DNA of 13,900 bases, from positions 1 through 13,900 of the forward strand of contig SMWY01000100.1 of assembly GCA_004356555.1 (NCBI GenBank), in the 5' to 3' direction. The position numbers were made by a program, and so were the translations under genes. Origin of the DNA: Candidatus Dadabacteria bacterium (GTDB taxonomy: Bacteria; Desulfobacterota_D; UBA1144; Nemesobacterales; UBA2774). Of the stretch, positions 1-6,515 are shown one piece after another. The notes under the pieces were generated by a model, which made no database searches, had not been told where the DNA came from, and saw nothing but the letters and a program-made list of their open reading frames with translations. Position 1 is the stretch's first letter; every line of letters begins with the position of its first letter.

Positions 1-2
1 AC

Positions 3-440
3 AGCTACGCGCTGGGCAGACTATTTCTAAGTATCTCCTGACTATAACTTAAGTGACTCTTCCTATCTGAAGAGTTTCAGAGAAATTGTATATTGGGACA
101 CATTGTGTCCAGCTACGCGCTGGGCGTACAATTTCTAAGTATCTTCTAACTATAACTTAAATGACTCTTCCTATCTAAAGAGTTTCAGAGACATTATATA
201 TTGGGACACATTGTGTCCAGCTACGCGCTGGGCGTACAATTTCTAAATATCTGCTGTGGACTACGAGGAGTTGCTGGATTCCACCTAGCTTCAGGGTTTC
301 TTAGAACTAGTATGGGACCGGACTCTGTCCGGCGGGCAGCTACGCGCTGGGCGTACAATTTCTAACTGGCTTCTGAGTTCTGTAAACATACTATGGGAGC
401 GGACACTGTCCGCGGACTATTTCTAACTAAATGCGGTGCT
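3..440. repeat. Tandem array of ~108-119 bp dyad-bearing units
   Basis: Units begin with AGCTACGCGCTGGGC at 3, 111, 219 and 338, so the spacings are 108, 108 and 119 bp. Units 1 and 2 are nearly identical throughout. Units 3 and 4 keep the first ~28 bp (through TACAATTTCTAA) and the final dyad but differ in between, and unit 4 is shorter. A fifth, partial relative (GGACTATTTCTAAC) starts near 413. Each of the four units ends in a perfect inverted repeat with 6-bp arms and a 3-nt centre: GGACAC/ATT at 96-110 and 204-218, CCGGAC/TCT at 318-332, GCGGAC/ACT at 399-413. Unit 1 also has ACTCTTC/GAAGAGT at 56-75, and unit 2 keeps six of those seven pairs. In units 2 and 3 the start itself can fold as CCAGC-TACGC-GCTGG. 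The array probably continues left of the window. No coding frame is apparent and the function is unknown. Confidence 0.9.
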
Positions 441-481
441 TATAGTTTCTGATTAACCGCCGGTACGTTTCGCGCACATGC

Positions 482-519
482 CTTGTTGAATTAAACTCTG
501 CTCCGGTCAACAAGTTTTT
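482..519 (+). terminator. Possible intrinsic terminator or 8-bp hairpin
   Basis: CTTGTTGA (482-489) and TCAACAAG (507-514) are perfectly complementary and are followed directly by five Ts. The 17-nt loop is long and the stem is A+T-rich, so it would be weak. No gene upstream of it lies in the window. It separates the repeat array from the hydrolase gene. A second small dyad, TATCG-TAA-CGATA, lies at 528-540. Confidence 0.45.
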
Positions 520-564
520 GTAAGGCCTATCGTAACGATAATACATCTGAATACGAAATAGTTA

Positions 565-593
565 TTGAATTAGTCTATTTGATATTCTAATAT
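565..593 (+). promoter_or_regulatory. Weak sigma70-like promoter candidate
   Basis: TTGAAT (565-570) and TAATAT (588-593) are 17 bp apart, with 4 of 6 matches for the -10 box and a similar partial match for the -35 box. It lies about 90 bp upstream of the hydrolase gene at 681 and just before the small ORF at 614. The region is A+T-rich, so chance matches are likely. Confidence 0.25.
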
Positions 594-613
594 TAGAAGT
601 GGGTAGGAATTAG

Positions 614-694
614 ATGGCAATACACTCCAAACTTAACCCAAGCGATTTGAGTGATTTGATCCTTAGTACAGGAGGTAATTATGGATTATCATAA
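614..694 (+). CDS. Possible 26-codon upstream ORF
   Basis: ATG at 614 opens a 26-codon frame (MAIHSKLNPSDLSDLILS, then TGGNYGLS) ending with TAA at 692-694. It therefore overlaps the first codons of the hydrolase gene at 681 in another frame. A weak purine stretch (TAGGA, about 604-608) precedes it. The ribosome-binding site of the hydrolase lies inside this ORF, the arrangement expected for translational coupling. I do not recognise the peptide. It may be a leader peptide or simply a chance frame. Confidence 0.25.
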   Translation: MAIHSKLNPSDLSDLILSTGGNYGLS

Positions 695-2090
695 AATACG
701 TATTCAGGAGATTAAACTCAAAAATCTTGATCAAGCCAAAAAATTAGCACATAAGTATGACCCTGAGCATAAAACCATAATACTTCTTCCTGGCGGTGGA
801 GGTTCTCTATTAAAAAGGACTACTAAGCGTTTTGATAAACCCTCGCCAGTTTCATTTAAATATGATGATGTTTGGATTGATAAGGGGATATTTCCCCCCA
901 CTAAAGATGCGCTCAAATTGAAAATTGATGCTGACGGCCATGATAAAGGTAGTCATATTATAAGAGCAGACGGAGCTCTGGATTACTTAATAGTAGTTTA
1001 TGATGGTACAAAAAAATATTTCAAATTACGGGATTACAACTACTTTGAATATGGATTTGATTGGAGACGCCCGCTCTCTGAGTGTGCTAATCTCCTTGAA
1101 GAATTTCTTGCTGAATTCAAAAACCTCGTGATGTCTACAGGTGAAGCGAACCCACTTTCGAACACCACTCTCATATGTCATAGTCATGGTGGGCTTATAG
1201 CAACTCTGTTTCTTCAAAACATTTTTCATGGCGAGACTGTTAATTCGAGTAAAGTGGGCGAGTGGATTGATAAAGTTATAACTGTTGCAACACCTTTTTA
1301 TGCTAATTCAGGCCAAATCAAACGCTATTACATAGGGGAGAAGAAATTACACCTGTTGTTGTACGATAAAAAGGAACTTGCCAAAATAATGGGTTCTATG
1401 CCCGGACCTTATATATTCCTTTACCTTGATAAAGAAACGTTTGATAGAGACGGGGCAAAGCTTGGTCTGAGTGAGTATCCAATGATAGATGCAGATGACC
1501 CAAATATTGAACTTGATCCCTACGATCCGAACTCAAAGAATAGATTCCCATCCTGGGTAAGCTCTAAGTATTTACTAGATGCCAAGAAGGCTAGACACAA
1601 ATACACTAGGACACTACCAAAAGCGGTTAGGGACAGAATTTATCATATTCGCGGAGTTGAGAATAACAAGACAGCAAATAGGCTCAGGTGGAAGAGGATT
1701 AGCCATCCGTACGATCCATATTTACAAAAGGTGCCAATAAAGGTCAAAAAAGAAGACCGCGGTCCAGGAGACGGCACTGTTCCTGCATGGGCTGCCTGTT
1801 TGGCTCAAATACCTGATGACAGGGTATACAATCTTAAAAAAGCTAAAAAACACATGGATTTGATGGAGCATGAGGAAACGTTGAATGTTATCCGATTCAT
1901 TGTGGAAAATAATAGACTACCAAAATATATGGCGGTTAAGAACACAAAATTTCTTGGGGTAAAAGCGGCTAGCTACGGCACTCTAAAGAATTTTATGCAT
2001 GATCTTCAGGATGGAACTATAAAAATTACTGACAAAGAAGCCTCTGATCCCAAAATTTGGCGTGCAATTATAGAGGATATGAGTACGTAG
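681..2090 (+). CDS. LCAT-like alpha/beta hydrolase, probably cytoplasmic
   Basis: A 469-residue lipase or acyltransferase-like protein of the lecithin:cholesterol acyltransferase group. Visible motifs run in family order: a glycine-rich stretch after the first strand (LLPGGGG, 36-41), FDWRR (126-130, the F/YDWR hallmark), the nucleophile elbow CHSHGG with Ser168, VATPF (202-206), GDGTVP with the likely acid Asp364, and KHMDLMEH with the likely base His391. The family hydrolyses or transfers acyl ester groups; the substrate here cannot be told. No signal peptide or membrane segment is visible, whereas many relatives are secreted. AGGAGG at 670-675 sits 5 nt before the ATG and fixes the start. 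The gene is visibly A+T-rich compared with trpS and sits beside a repeat array, so transfer is possible. It converges on the Schlafen-like gene with only 19 bp between stop codons. The triad is seen in the sequence; a phage-like or effector role would be speculation. Confidence 0.75.
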   Translation: MDYHKIRIQEIKLKNLDQAKKLAHKYDPEHKTIILLPGGGGSLLKRTTKRFDKPSPVSFKYDDVWIDKGIFPPTKDALKLKIDADGHDKGSHIIRADGALDYLIVVYDGTKKYFKLRDYNYFEYGFDWRRPLSECANLLEEFLAEFKNLVMSTGEANPLSNTTLICHSHGGLIATLFLQNIFHGETVNSSKVGEWIDKVITVATPFYANSGQIKRYYIGEKKLHLLLYDKKELAKIMGSMPGPYIFLYLDKETFDRDGAKLGLSEYPMIDADDPNIELDPYDPNSKNRFPSWVSSKYLLDAKKARHKYTRTLPKAVRDRIYHIRGVENNKTANRLRWKRISHPYDPYLQKVPIKVKKEDRGPGDGTVPAWAACLAQIPDDRVYNLKKAKKHMDLMEHEETLNVIRFIVENNRLPKYMAVKNTKFLGVKAASYGTLKNFMHDLQDGTIKITDKEASDPKIWRAIIEDMST

Positions 2091-2109
2091 GGGCTATATA
2101 TAACGGATA

Positions 2110-2895
2110 TCAGTTCCCCCATCTTGTGGAAATAAACTCAACAGCTTCCTGCACATTTAGCTCGCGTGTGCTGACGCCTGTGCGGAGGTAGAATTTAAGC
2201 GCATTGCCATCTTTTATGTAGATAGGGCGGTGGGATTTTCCTGTTATTACACGGCATACGTCTTTGCCGTCGACGTCGTGAAAAACAAGCTGCAAATACT
2301 GACACGCGTCTGTGCCGAGCTTGGTTGCCACGGCTGCCATTACGGCCTGCTCAAAACCGTCTCGGTCCTTCTTCTTAAGTATATTGTAATCTGCTTTTAG
2401 ACCCAGGATCTCCCCATCATCCGCAACCCCAATTATCAGTGAGCCCCCTTCGCCGTTCATAAACCCGGCTAGAGTCTTTAGAATCACATCTTCAAGAGCT
2501 TTATTGGGTTTAGACTCCCTAATATCCCATTTAAATGAGGATTTAAACTCGGCAGTCGCGCTCTCGCCGTGAGATATCAGGGCAAAAAGGTCTTTTTGAA
2601 GCTCATCGCTAAGCTGCTTTATTTGAACCGTGCTTTTATAAAGAGAGTTAAAGAAAAATGCCGCAAGTAATCCTAAGAACGCGCCGACCCCGGCATAGAA
2701 AGGTACTTTAACCGGATAATGCCCGGTTATCCCAAGCCATAATTGCTCAAGCGTAAATTCCAAACCGAGGCCCGTGTTGGGGTCGTGCTCATGGAAATAC
2801 ACAAATTCATTAATAGGGTACAAGAAAAATACCCCTATAAAAGCCCCTGCCAATATTGGGATCATAAACAACAGCAAAGTACGTCTCTTTAACAT
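2110..2895 (-). CDS. Membrane-anchored Schlafen/AlbA_2-domain protein
   Basis: A 261-residue protein with two predicted membrane helices (about 6-26 and 64-84) joined by a ~37-residue, probably extracytoplasmic, loop. A short helical linker and a cytoplasmic AlbA_2 (Schlafen AlbA_2, divergent AAA_4) domain follow at about 108-240. Its signatures are ESATAEFKSS (111-120), LAGFMNGEGGSLIIGV (142-157), DDGEILGL (159-166) and FYLRTGVSTREL (235-246). AlbA_2 domains bind nucleic acid or occur in regulatory and defence proteins, usually without membrane anchors. The GEGG...IIGV core is intact. The ATG at 2895 lacks a Shine-Dalgarno, but TATAAT lies 9 nt upstream, so the transcript may be leaderless; Met11 is an alternative start without better support. 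No partner gene is adjacent. The domain call is confident; the cellular role is unknown. Confidence 0.75.
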   Translation of the reverse strand: MLKRRTLLLFMIPILAGAFIGVFFLYPINEFVYFHEHDPNTGLGLEFTLEQLWLGITGHYPVKVPFYAGVGAFLGLLAAFFFNSLYKSTVQIKQLSDELQKDLFALISHGESATAEFKSSFKWDIRESKPNKALEDVILKTLAGFMNGEGGSLIIGVADDGEILGLKADYNILKKKDRDGFEQAVMAAVATKLGTDACQYLQLVFHDVDGKDVCRVITGKSHRPIYIKDGNALKFYLRTGVSTRELNVQEAVEFISTRWGN

Positions 2896-2904
2896 AGGTG
2901 CACT

Positions 2905-2910
2905 ATTATA
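2905..2910 (-). promoter_or_regulatory. -10 box for the Schlafen-like gene
   Basis: On the minus strand a perfect TATAAT ends 9 nt before the ATG at 2895. Transcription from it would begin within about three bases of the start codon. No clear -35 element is visible at 16-18 bp. Confidence 0.45.
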
Positions 2911-3046
2911 AAGCAGGAATTAAAAAAACGATAGAATAAATAATCAACTATAGTACATAAACTGCACAAAGTACCGTAACCAATTGTCTCAGAGTAGCTC
3001 TAATATATGGTATTATAAATTTTTATTCTCATAAGGAGTGCCAATT

Positions 3047-3472
3047 ATGGATATAAATGCACTGGAGTTGTTAATCCCCCTTACCTATATACCTGGAGTT
3101 GCGCTGTTGATTATGTCTACGTCCCAAAGATATACGGATGTAAACAGCATGATCCATGAATTCTCTAAGGAGGAATGCATAGTCAAAACTGAGAGGGTTA
3201 CGCAGGAGTTAAGAAGGGCGCATCTGTTTAGGAACAGTCTGCTTGCGCTATATTTAAGCGTAGCGTTCTTTTCACTCGGCTCACTCGTAGCGTTTCTTGT
3301 TAACAGCTGGGGAATTACAACTTCAACGGTGGTACTCGAGATTGCAACGGTTATAGGCGTAGCATGTATTGTTTTTGCTGTATCAAAGCTTGCAGCCGAG
3401 TCCATATTGACTCTTGATATAATTAAGCGCCATACTAAACGGCATGAGGATAAAACCGACGATCCTTCATGA
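3047..3472 (+). CDS. DUF2721-family membrane protein
   Basis: A 141-residue protein with three predicted membrane helices: about 5-25, 64-86 and 92-114. A charged segment rich in Glu, Arg and Lys (38-61) lies between helices 1 and 2. The layout and the IPLTYIPGVALLIMSTSQRY opening fit the DUF2721 family, small membrane proteins of unknown function. I chose the ATG at 3047 because AAGGAG (3033-3038) lies 8 nt upstream. A GTG at 3038 in the same frame overlaps that ribosome-binding site and is unlikely to be used. The stop codon overlaps the next start as ATGA at 3469-3472, so the two genes are almost certainly translated together. The family match rests on motif recognition. Confidence 0.7.
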   Translation: MDINALELLIPLTYIPGVALLIMSTSQRYTDVNSMIHEFSKEECIVKTERVTQELRRAHLFRNSLLALYLSVAFFSLGSLVAFLVNSWGITTSTVVLEIATVIGVACIVFAVSKLAAESILTLDIIKRHTKRHEDKTDDPS

Positions 3473-3822
3473 GAGATTTAGACCTCTTATTTGAAAAACT
3501 GAGTAAGTCCCGCTTTAGATCTAGCTTTAATTTAAAAGGAAAGGAGCTCGAGTATCTAAATTCCAAAGGGCTCGAAGTGATTATGGATCACGGACGGGAT
3601 TTTATAGATGAAAGACTCGCCCCTGCCAACCCTCCTAACGACGGCAAGCAGACCCCTATGCGTAACCACCCGGTATTTATAGCCCAGCATGCCACGGGCA
3701 CCTGCTGCCGTAAGTGCCTCCAAAAATGGCATGGAATCCCTGCTAAAGATCACGAGCTTTCAGAAGACGAGAAAAACTATGTAATCATAGTTTTAGAGCT
3801 TTGGTTGAAGTGTTATCTGTAA
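3469..3822 (+). CDS. DUF4186-family protein
   Basis: A 117-residue soluble protein matching DUF4186 closely: FRSSFNLKGKELEYL (16-30), the central NDGKQTPMRNHPVFIAQHAT (57-76), TCCRKCLQKWHGIP (78-91), and a C-terminal helix after LSEDE. Cys79, Cys80 and Cys83, with His67, His74 and His88, form a cluster that could bind metal; this is inference, since no function is established for the family as far as I know. Length is normal and no residues appear missing. It overlaps the DUF2721 gene by ATGA and has no ribosome-binding site of its own, so it depends on coupling. Expression next to a membrane protein suggests the two may act together, but nothing in the sequence shows it. Confidence 0.8.
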   Translation: MRDLDLLFEKLSKSRFRSSFNLKGKELEYLNSKGLEVIMDHGRDFIDERLAPANPPNDGKQTPMRNHPVFIAQHATGTCCRKCLQKWHGIPAKDHELSEDEKNYVIIVLELWLKCYL

Positions 3823-3878
3823 ATAATTGCATTTGTAGTGCTACTCAAATTTCAAGCCTAATTTAAGTTGGATTTTTG

Positions 3879-3901
3879 AAGAGAATGTGTAAAATTCTCT
3901 T
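3879..3901. repeat. 8-bp inverted repeat upstream of the Spy-like gene
   Basis: AAGAGAAT (3879-3886) and ATTCTCTT (3894-3901) are perfectly complementary around a 7-nt loop. No T-run follows on either strand, so it is not a standard terminator. It is followed by GCGGTAAAAAATGCA at 3903-3917. A related arrangement (GAGAATGT, then GCGGGAAAATGCA) recurs on the other side of the gene at 4578-4623. Confidence 0.6.
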
Positions 3902-3978
3902 ACGCGGTAAAAAATGCACCAAAAATCACGAAAGATAGGTTAATATATAGATAACACTATACCCAGGAGGTTTTTTTT

Positions 3979-4548
3979 ATGAGATTGGTATTATTTCCAT
4001 TAATTATTCTAATGTTTACAGCAGGTATTGCTATAGCGGAAAATGAGCAAGATACTGGAAGGCACAGGGAAGGGTTCAGAAAAGCAAAAGTAGCCAAAAT
4101 AAAGAGCGGCAGATACAGCAGGATGCTTATGAGTATGCTTCACAAGACTAGCCGACTTGATCTAAGTGAACAGCAGGACCGTAAAGTAAAAGAAATCCGT
4201 GCAAAATATATTGGTCCAATAATTCAAGAAGAAGGCAAATCCCGCGGTCTACAAAGAAAATTTATGCTACAGTTGCAGAAAGCTGATTTCGATCCTGCAG
4301 AATTGAAGACTATAGTGAAGGAAACAGATGTAGTTAACAAAAAAATTGCGGATATGTTTATAGACGCTATGACAGTAATTAGAGATGCAGTGGGGCCAAA
4401 GAATTATGCTAAGCTGACCCCGGTTACAAGAATTGACAGGAATACGCTTATAAAATTAAAAGAACAAGAATTGGCTAGAATACAGGAGCGAAAAGCCCAA
4501 AAGAATACCAATACACAATCTGATAGTAAATCTGATAAAAGTGAGTAA
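3979..4548 (+). CDS. Spy/CpxP-like periplasmic protein
   Basis: A 189-residue exported protein. The signal peptide (MRLVLFPLIILMFTAGIAIA) should be cut after Ala20. The mature part is highly charged and helical, with an LTxxQ-like motif at LDLSEQQ (60-66) and a second helical hairpin (about 87-145) ending in KNYAKLTP, which suits Spy/CpxP periplasmic chaperone or metal-stress proteins. The C-terminus (156-189) is a Lys/Glu/Gln-rich helix and a hydrophilic tail without cysteines. AGGAGG at 3965-3970 precedes the ATG by exactly eight Ts. Such a homopolymer could vary in length and alter spacing to the ribosome-binding site. The gene stands alone between two related inverted repeats. The family call is moderate because similarity is limited to the motif, size and helical pattern. 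Confidence 0.6.
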   Translation: MRLVLFPLIILMFTAGIAIAENEQDTGRHREGFRKAKVAKIKSGRYSRMLMSMLHKTSRLDLSEQQDRKVKEIRAKYIGPIIQEEGKSRGLQRKFMLQLQKADFDPAELKTIVKETDVVNKKIADMFIDAMTVIRDAVGPKNYAKLTPVTRIDRNTLIKLKEQELARIQERKAQKNTNTQSDSKSDKSE

Positions 4549-4577
4549 TACTTTGACGGCCTAATAAATACATTATA

Positions 4578-4623
4578 GAGAATGTATGCATGAGTACTTT
4601 GGCGGGAAAATGCATACATTCTC
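4578..4623. repeat. 14-bp perfect inverted repeat downstream of the Spy-like gene
   Basis: GAGAATGTATGCAT (4578-4591) and ATGCATACATTCTC (4610-4623) are perfect complements around an 18-nt loop. This is the strongest hairpin in the window. It is followed on the plus strand by a pyrimidine stretch but no clean T-run, so it may act as a weak terminator, an RNA-stabilising hairpin or a small mobile repeat. Both arms contain ATGCAT. Confidence 0.8.
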
Positions 4624-4697
4624 CTATTCTTCCCCTCTAATTATCACTGCTGAATATCGATTATAGTGTTTTTAGGAATCTGAAAAAGGCATAGGTT

Positions 4698-5318
4698 ATG
4701 AAACCCGGCATATCTATAATTTTATTTTTAGGGCTGTTTGTTTTAACTGGAGTTTATTCCTGCGTTAAAAAGGACATTAGCGAGCCTGACCCTCGAGTTG
4801 AAGAGGTTCCCCAAGCCGAGACAGTGAAAGAGACTAACCCGGTAACTAAAAAGGACTCAGGTGGTACTACAATACTTGCGCATATTACATCTAAAGCCCA
4901 AGAAGACACTGCGGTAACATACCCTAGGCCCGAAAAAATTAAGAGTTACAAGGCAATTTCAAAAGAAGATTCATGGTTTTTCGTGGGAGGGGTTACAGGT
5001 GAGAGAAACTATTCCATATTTGTTGATCCCGAGACAATTGAGAGCAAAAACAGCCTAACTACTTCCTGGAGCAAGCTTGAGTTTGAAGAAGCTGAGCGTG
5101 ATACCGACGGTCTCGCATACAAAGAGGTGTGGATCAATTCAACTGTTAACTGCGAGAATAGAACATATTCTTATACAGATTCCAAATTTTACGACTCTCT
5201 TGGCAGGCTTGTTGAAAATCAGGGTGTCCCCTATGACCCTAAGCCGATAATTGCCGGCACGGTAAGCGCTAAGATCGCCGACTTTGTCTGTGGATATGAG
5301 CTTAACCGTATCAAGTGA
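4698..5318 (+). CDS. Lipoprotein with surface-adhesin-E-like domain
   Basis: A 206-residue lipoprotein. The signal peptide ends in the lipobox VYSC with Cys22 as the lipidated residue. A low-complexity, Pro/Glu/Thr/Lys-rich linker (about 23-80) is followed by a beta-rich domain at about 88-205. The pattern SWFFVGG (92-98), YSIFVDPETI (105-114), TSWSKLEF (122-129), Cys152, the TYSYTDSKFYDSLG strand-turn (156-169) and Cys198 resembles the surface-adhesin protein E domain; Cys152 and Cys198 probably form a disulfide. The tail after the linker would sit in the periplasm or on the outer membrane. The start has only a modest AAAGG ribosome-binding site. TATAGT at 4662-4667 is a possible -10 without a convincing -35. 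No operon partner is visible; trpS follows 192 bp later. The role in adhesion is a family-level guess. Confidence 0.65.
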   Translation: MKPGISIILFLGLFVLTGVYSCVKKDISEPDPRVEEVPQAETVKETNPVTKKDSGGTTILAHITSKAQEDTAVTYPRPEKIKSYKAISKEDSWFFVGGVTGERNYSIFVDPETIESKNSLTTSWSKLEFEEAERDTDGLAYKEVWINSTVNCENRTYSYTDSKFYDSLGRLVENQGVPYDPKPIIAGTVSAKIADFVCGYELNRIK

Positions 5319-5413
5319 TGATGATCCGATTAGCTCCTAGTGGTGGTCACTCTCCAGTTCAATTGTAAGTTTTATATCCCAATTTCCAAAAGAACGTGTA
5401 TATTACTGGGCAA

Positions 5414-5472
5414 AACACATTCGTGTTGTTTTTCAAAAAGAGTTTCGTGTTATTTCTCTAAAAAACACTCTT
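5414..5472 (+). promoter_or_regulatory. Two short hairpins in the trpS leader
   Basis: AACAC (5414-5418) pairs with GTGTT (5423-5427) and is followed by GTTTTT. A second GTGTT (5447-5451) pairs with AACAC (5464-5468), and an outer AAGAGT/ACTCTT (5438-5443 and 5467-5472) overlaps it. Arms 1 and 2 could also swap partners with arms 3 and 4, as in an attenuator. Stems are only 5-6 bp and A+T-rich, so this is suggestive only. I see no leader peptide with a start codon and tryptophan codons. Confidence 0.3.
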
Positions 5473-5510
5473 ATTATGTCTCGTATAGATTCAGGAGGAT
5501 TATTTAAATC

Positions 5511-6515
5511 ATGGCAGAAGCTAAACCCGTACTAGTAACCGGGGACAGACCAACGGGAAGGCTTCATCTTGGCCACCTGGTGGGCTCGCTCTATAACCGG
5601 ATCGCGTTTCAGGACGACTACGACTGCTATTTTCTGGTAGCCGATCTCCACATGCTCACGACCCACTACGATAAAGTAAAAGAGGTAGAGCAGAACACGC
5701 TTGAGATGGTTATGGACTGGCTGAGCGTCGGCATGGACCCTGGGAAATCTACCTTCTACGTCCAGTCACAGATTCCCTACATTACAGAGCTCTACGCCAT
5801 ACTCGCAATGATATGCGGAGTTCCCAGAGCCGAGCGTATCCCGACTCTAAAAGATAAGATACAAGATATGGGGGTAGGGGATAACTACTCAGTAGGGCTT
5901 CTCGGCTACCCGGTGCTTATGGCAGCGGATATCCTGATGTTCAAAGCTACAAAGGTTCCTGTGGGTGAAGACCAACTAAGCCATATAGAGCTTACTCGAG
6001 AGCTGGCACGCAGATTCAATTTCCTATACGGTGAGTTTTTCCAAGAGCCCGATCCAGTGATAAGTAAAACCTCTCGTCTGGTTGGCTTAGACGGGGACAG
6101 GAAGATGAGTAAGAGTTTAGATAACTGCATATATCTTTCGGATGACGTAGGGCAGGTTAATAAAAGAGTAATGAGTATGTTTACCGACCCCAATCGCATA
6201 CGGGCCGATATCCCAGGAAAGGTTGAGGGAAACCCGGTGTTTATTTACCACGACGCTTTTAACAAAAACACTGCTGAGATCGATGATCTTAAGGACCGCT
6301 ATAGAACCGGTAATGTTGGGGACGTAGAGGTAAAGAAAAAACTCTCAGCCGCAATTAACGACTTACTTGAACCTATTAGGGAAAAACGAAGTGAATACGA
6401 GAGCCGCCCGGATGACGTAAGGGATATCTTAAGAGAGGGCACCAAACGCGCCCATGATAAAGCGCATGAGAACATGGATCAGATCATAAGCGCTATGGGT
6501 CTTTTTAAACCTTAG
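5511..6515 (+). CDS. trpS: Tryptophan--tRNA ligase
   Basis: TrpS charges tRNA-Trp with tryptophan at the expense of ATP, in the cytoplasm. At 334 residues it has normal length. The class I signatures are both present: the HIGH-type motif HLGH (19-22) within GDRPTGRLHLGHLVGSL, and KMSKS (198-202) within GDRKMSKSLDN. The GYPVLMAADILMFKA segment (132-146) and GEDQLSHIELTRELARRFN (152-170) are typical of the tryptophan-binding and dimer region. AGGAGG at 5493-5498 is 12 nt from the ATG, a long spacing. A TAA two codons upstream in frame rules out an earlier start. The 3' end overlaps the convergent gene at 6505 by 11 bp, so there is no room for an ordinary terminator between them. Codon usage looks more G+C-rich than in the genes at the left end of the window. 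Confidence 0.97.
   Translation: MAEAKPVLVTGDRPTGRLHLGHLVGSLYNRIAFQDDYDCYFLVADLHMLTTHYDKVKEVEQNTLEMVMDWLSVGMDPGKSTFYVQSQIPYITELYAILAMICGVPRAERIPTLKDKIQDMGVGDNYSVGLLGYPVLMAADILMFKATKVPVGEDQLSHIELTRELARRFNFLYGEFFQEPDPVISKTSRLVGLDGDRKMSKSLDNCIYLSDDVGQVNKRVMSMFTDPNRIRADIPGKVEGNPVFIYHDAFNKNTAEIDDLKDRYRTGNVGDVEVKKKLSAAINDLLEPIREKRSEYESRPDDVRDILREGTKRAHDKAHENMDQIISAMGLFKP

Noticed and set aside
3..418. CRISPR array
   Set aside because: Units 1 and 2 are nearly identical along their whole length, so there are no unique, uniform spacers, and no cas genes are near.
3..440. Integron attC cassette array
   Set aside because: The conserved GTTRRRY and RYYYAAC ends are not in the required positions, and the units carry no cassette genes.
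2091..2109. Shared terminator between the two convergent genes
   Set aside because: GGGG and CCCC flank the gap, but pairing beyond four bases needs bulges and no T-run follows.
3038..3046. GTG start for the DUF2721 gene
   Set aside because: It overlaps the AAGGAG ribosome-binding site; the ATG at 3047 has ideal spacing from it.
3879..3901. Terminator after the DUF4186 gene
   Set aside because: The 8-bp hairpin is not followed by a T-run on either strand.
5341..5346. Trp-Trp leader peptide (TGG TGG) ahead of trpS
   Set aside because: The two codons directly follow a TAG in the same frame, with no plausible start codon before them.
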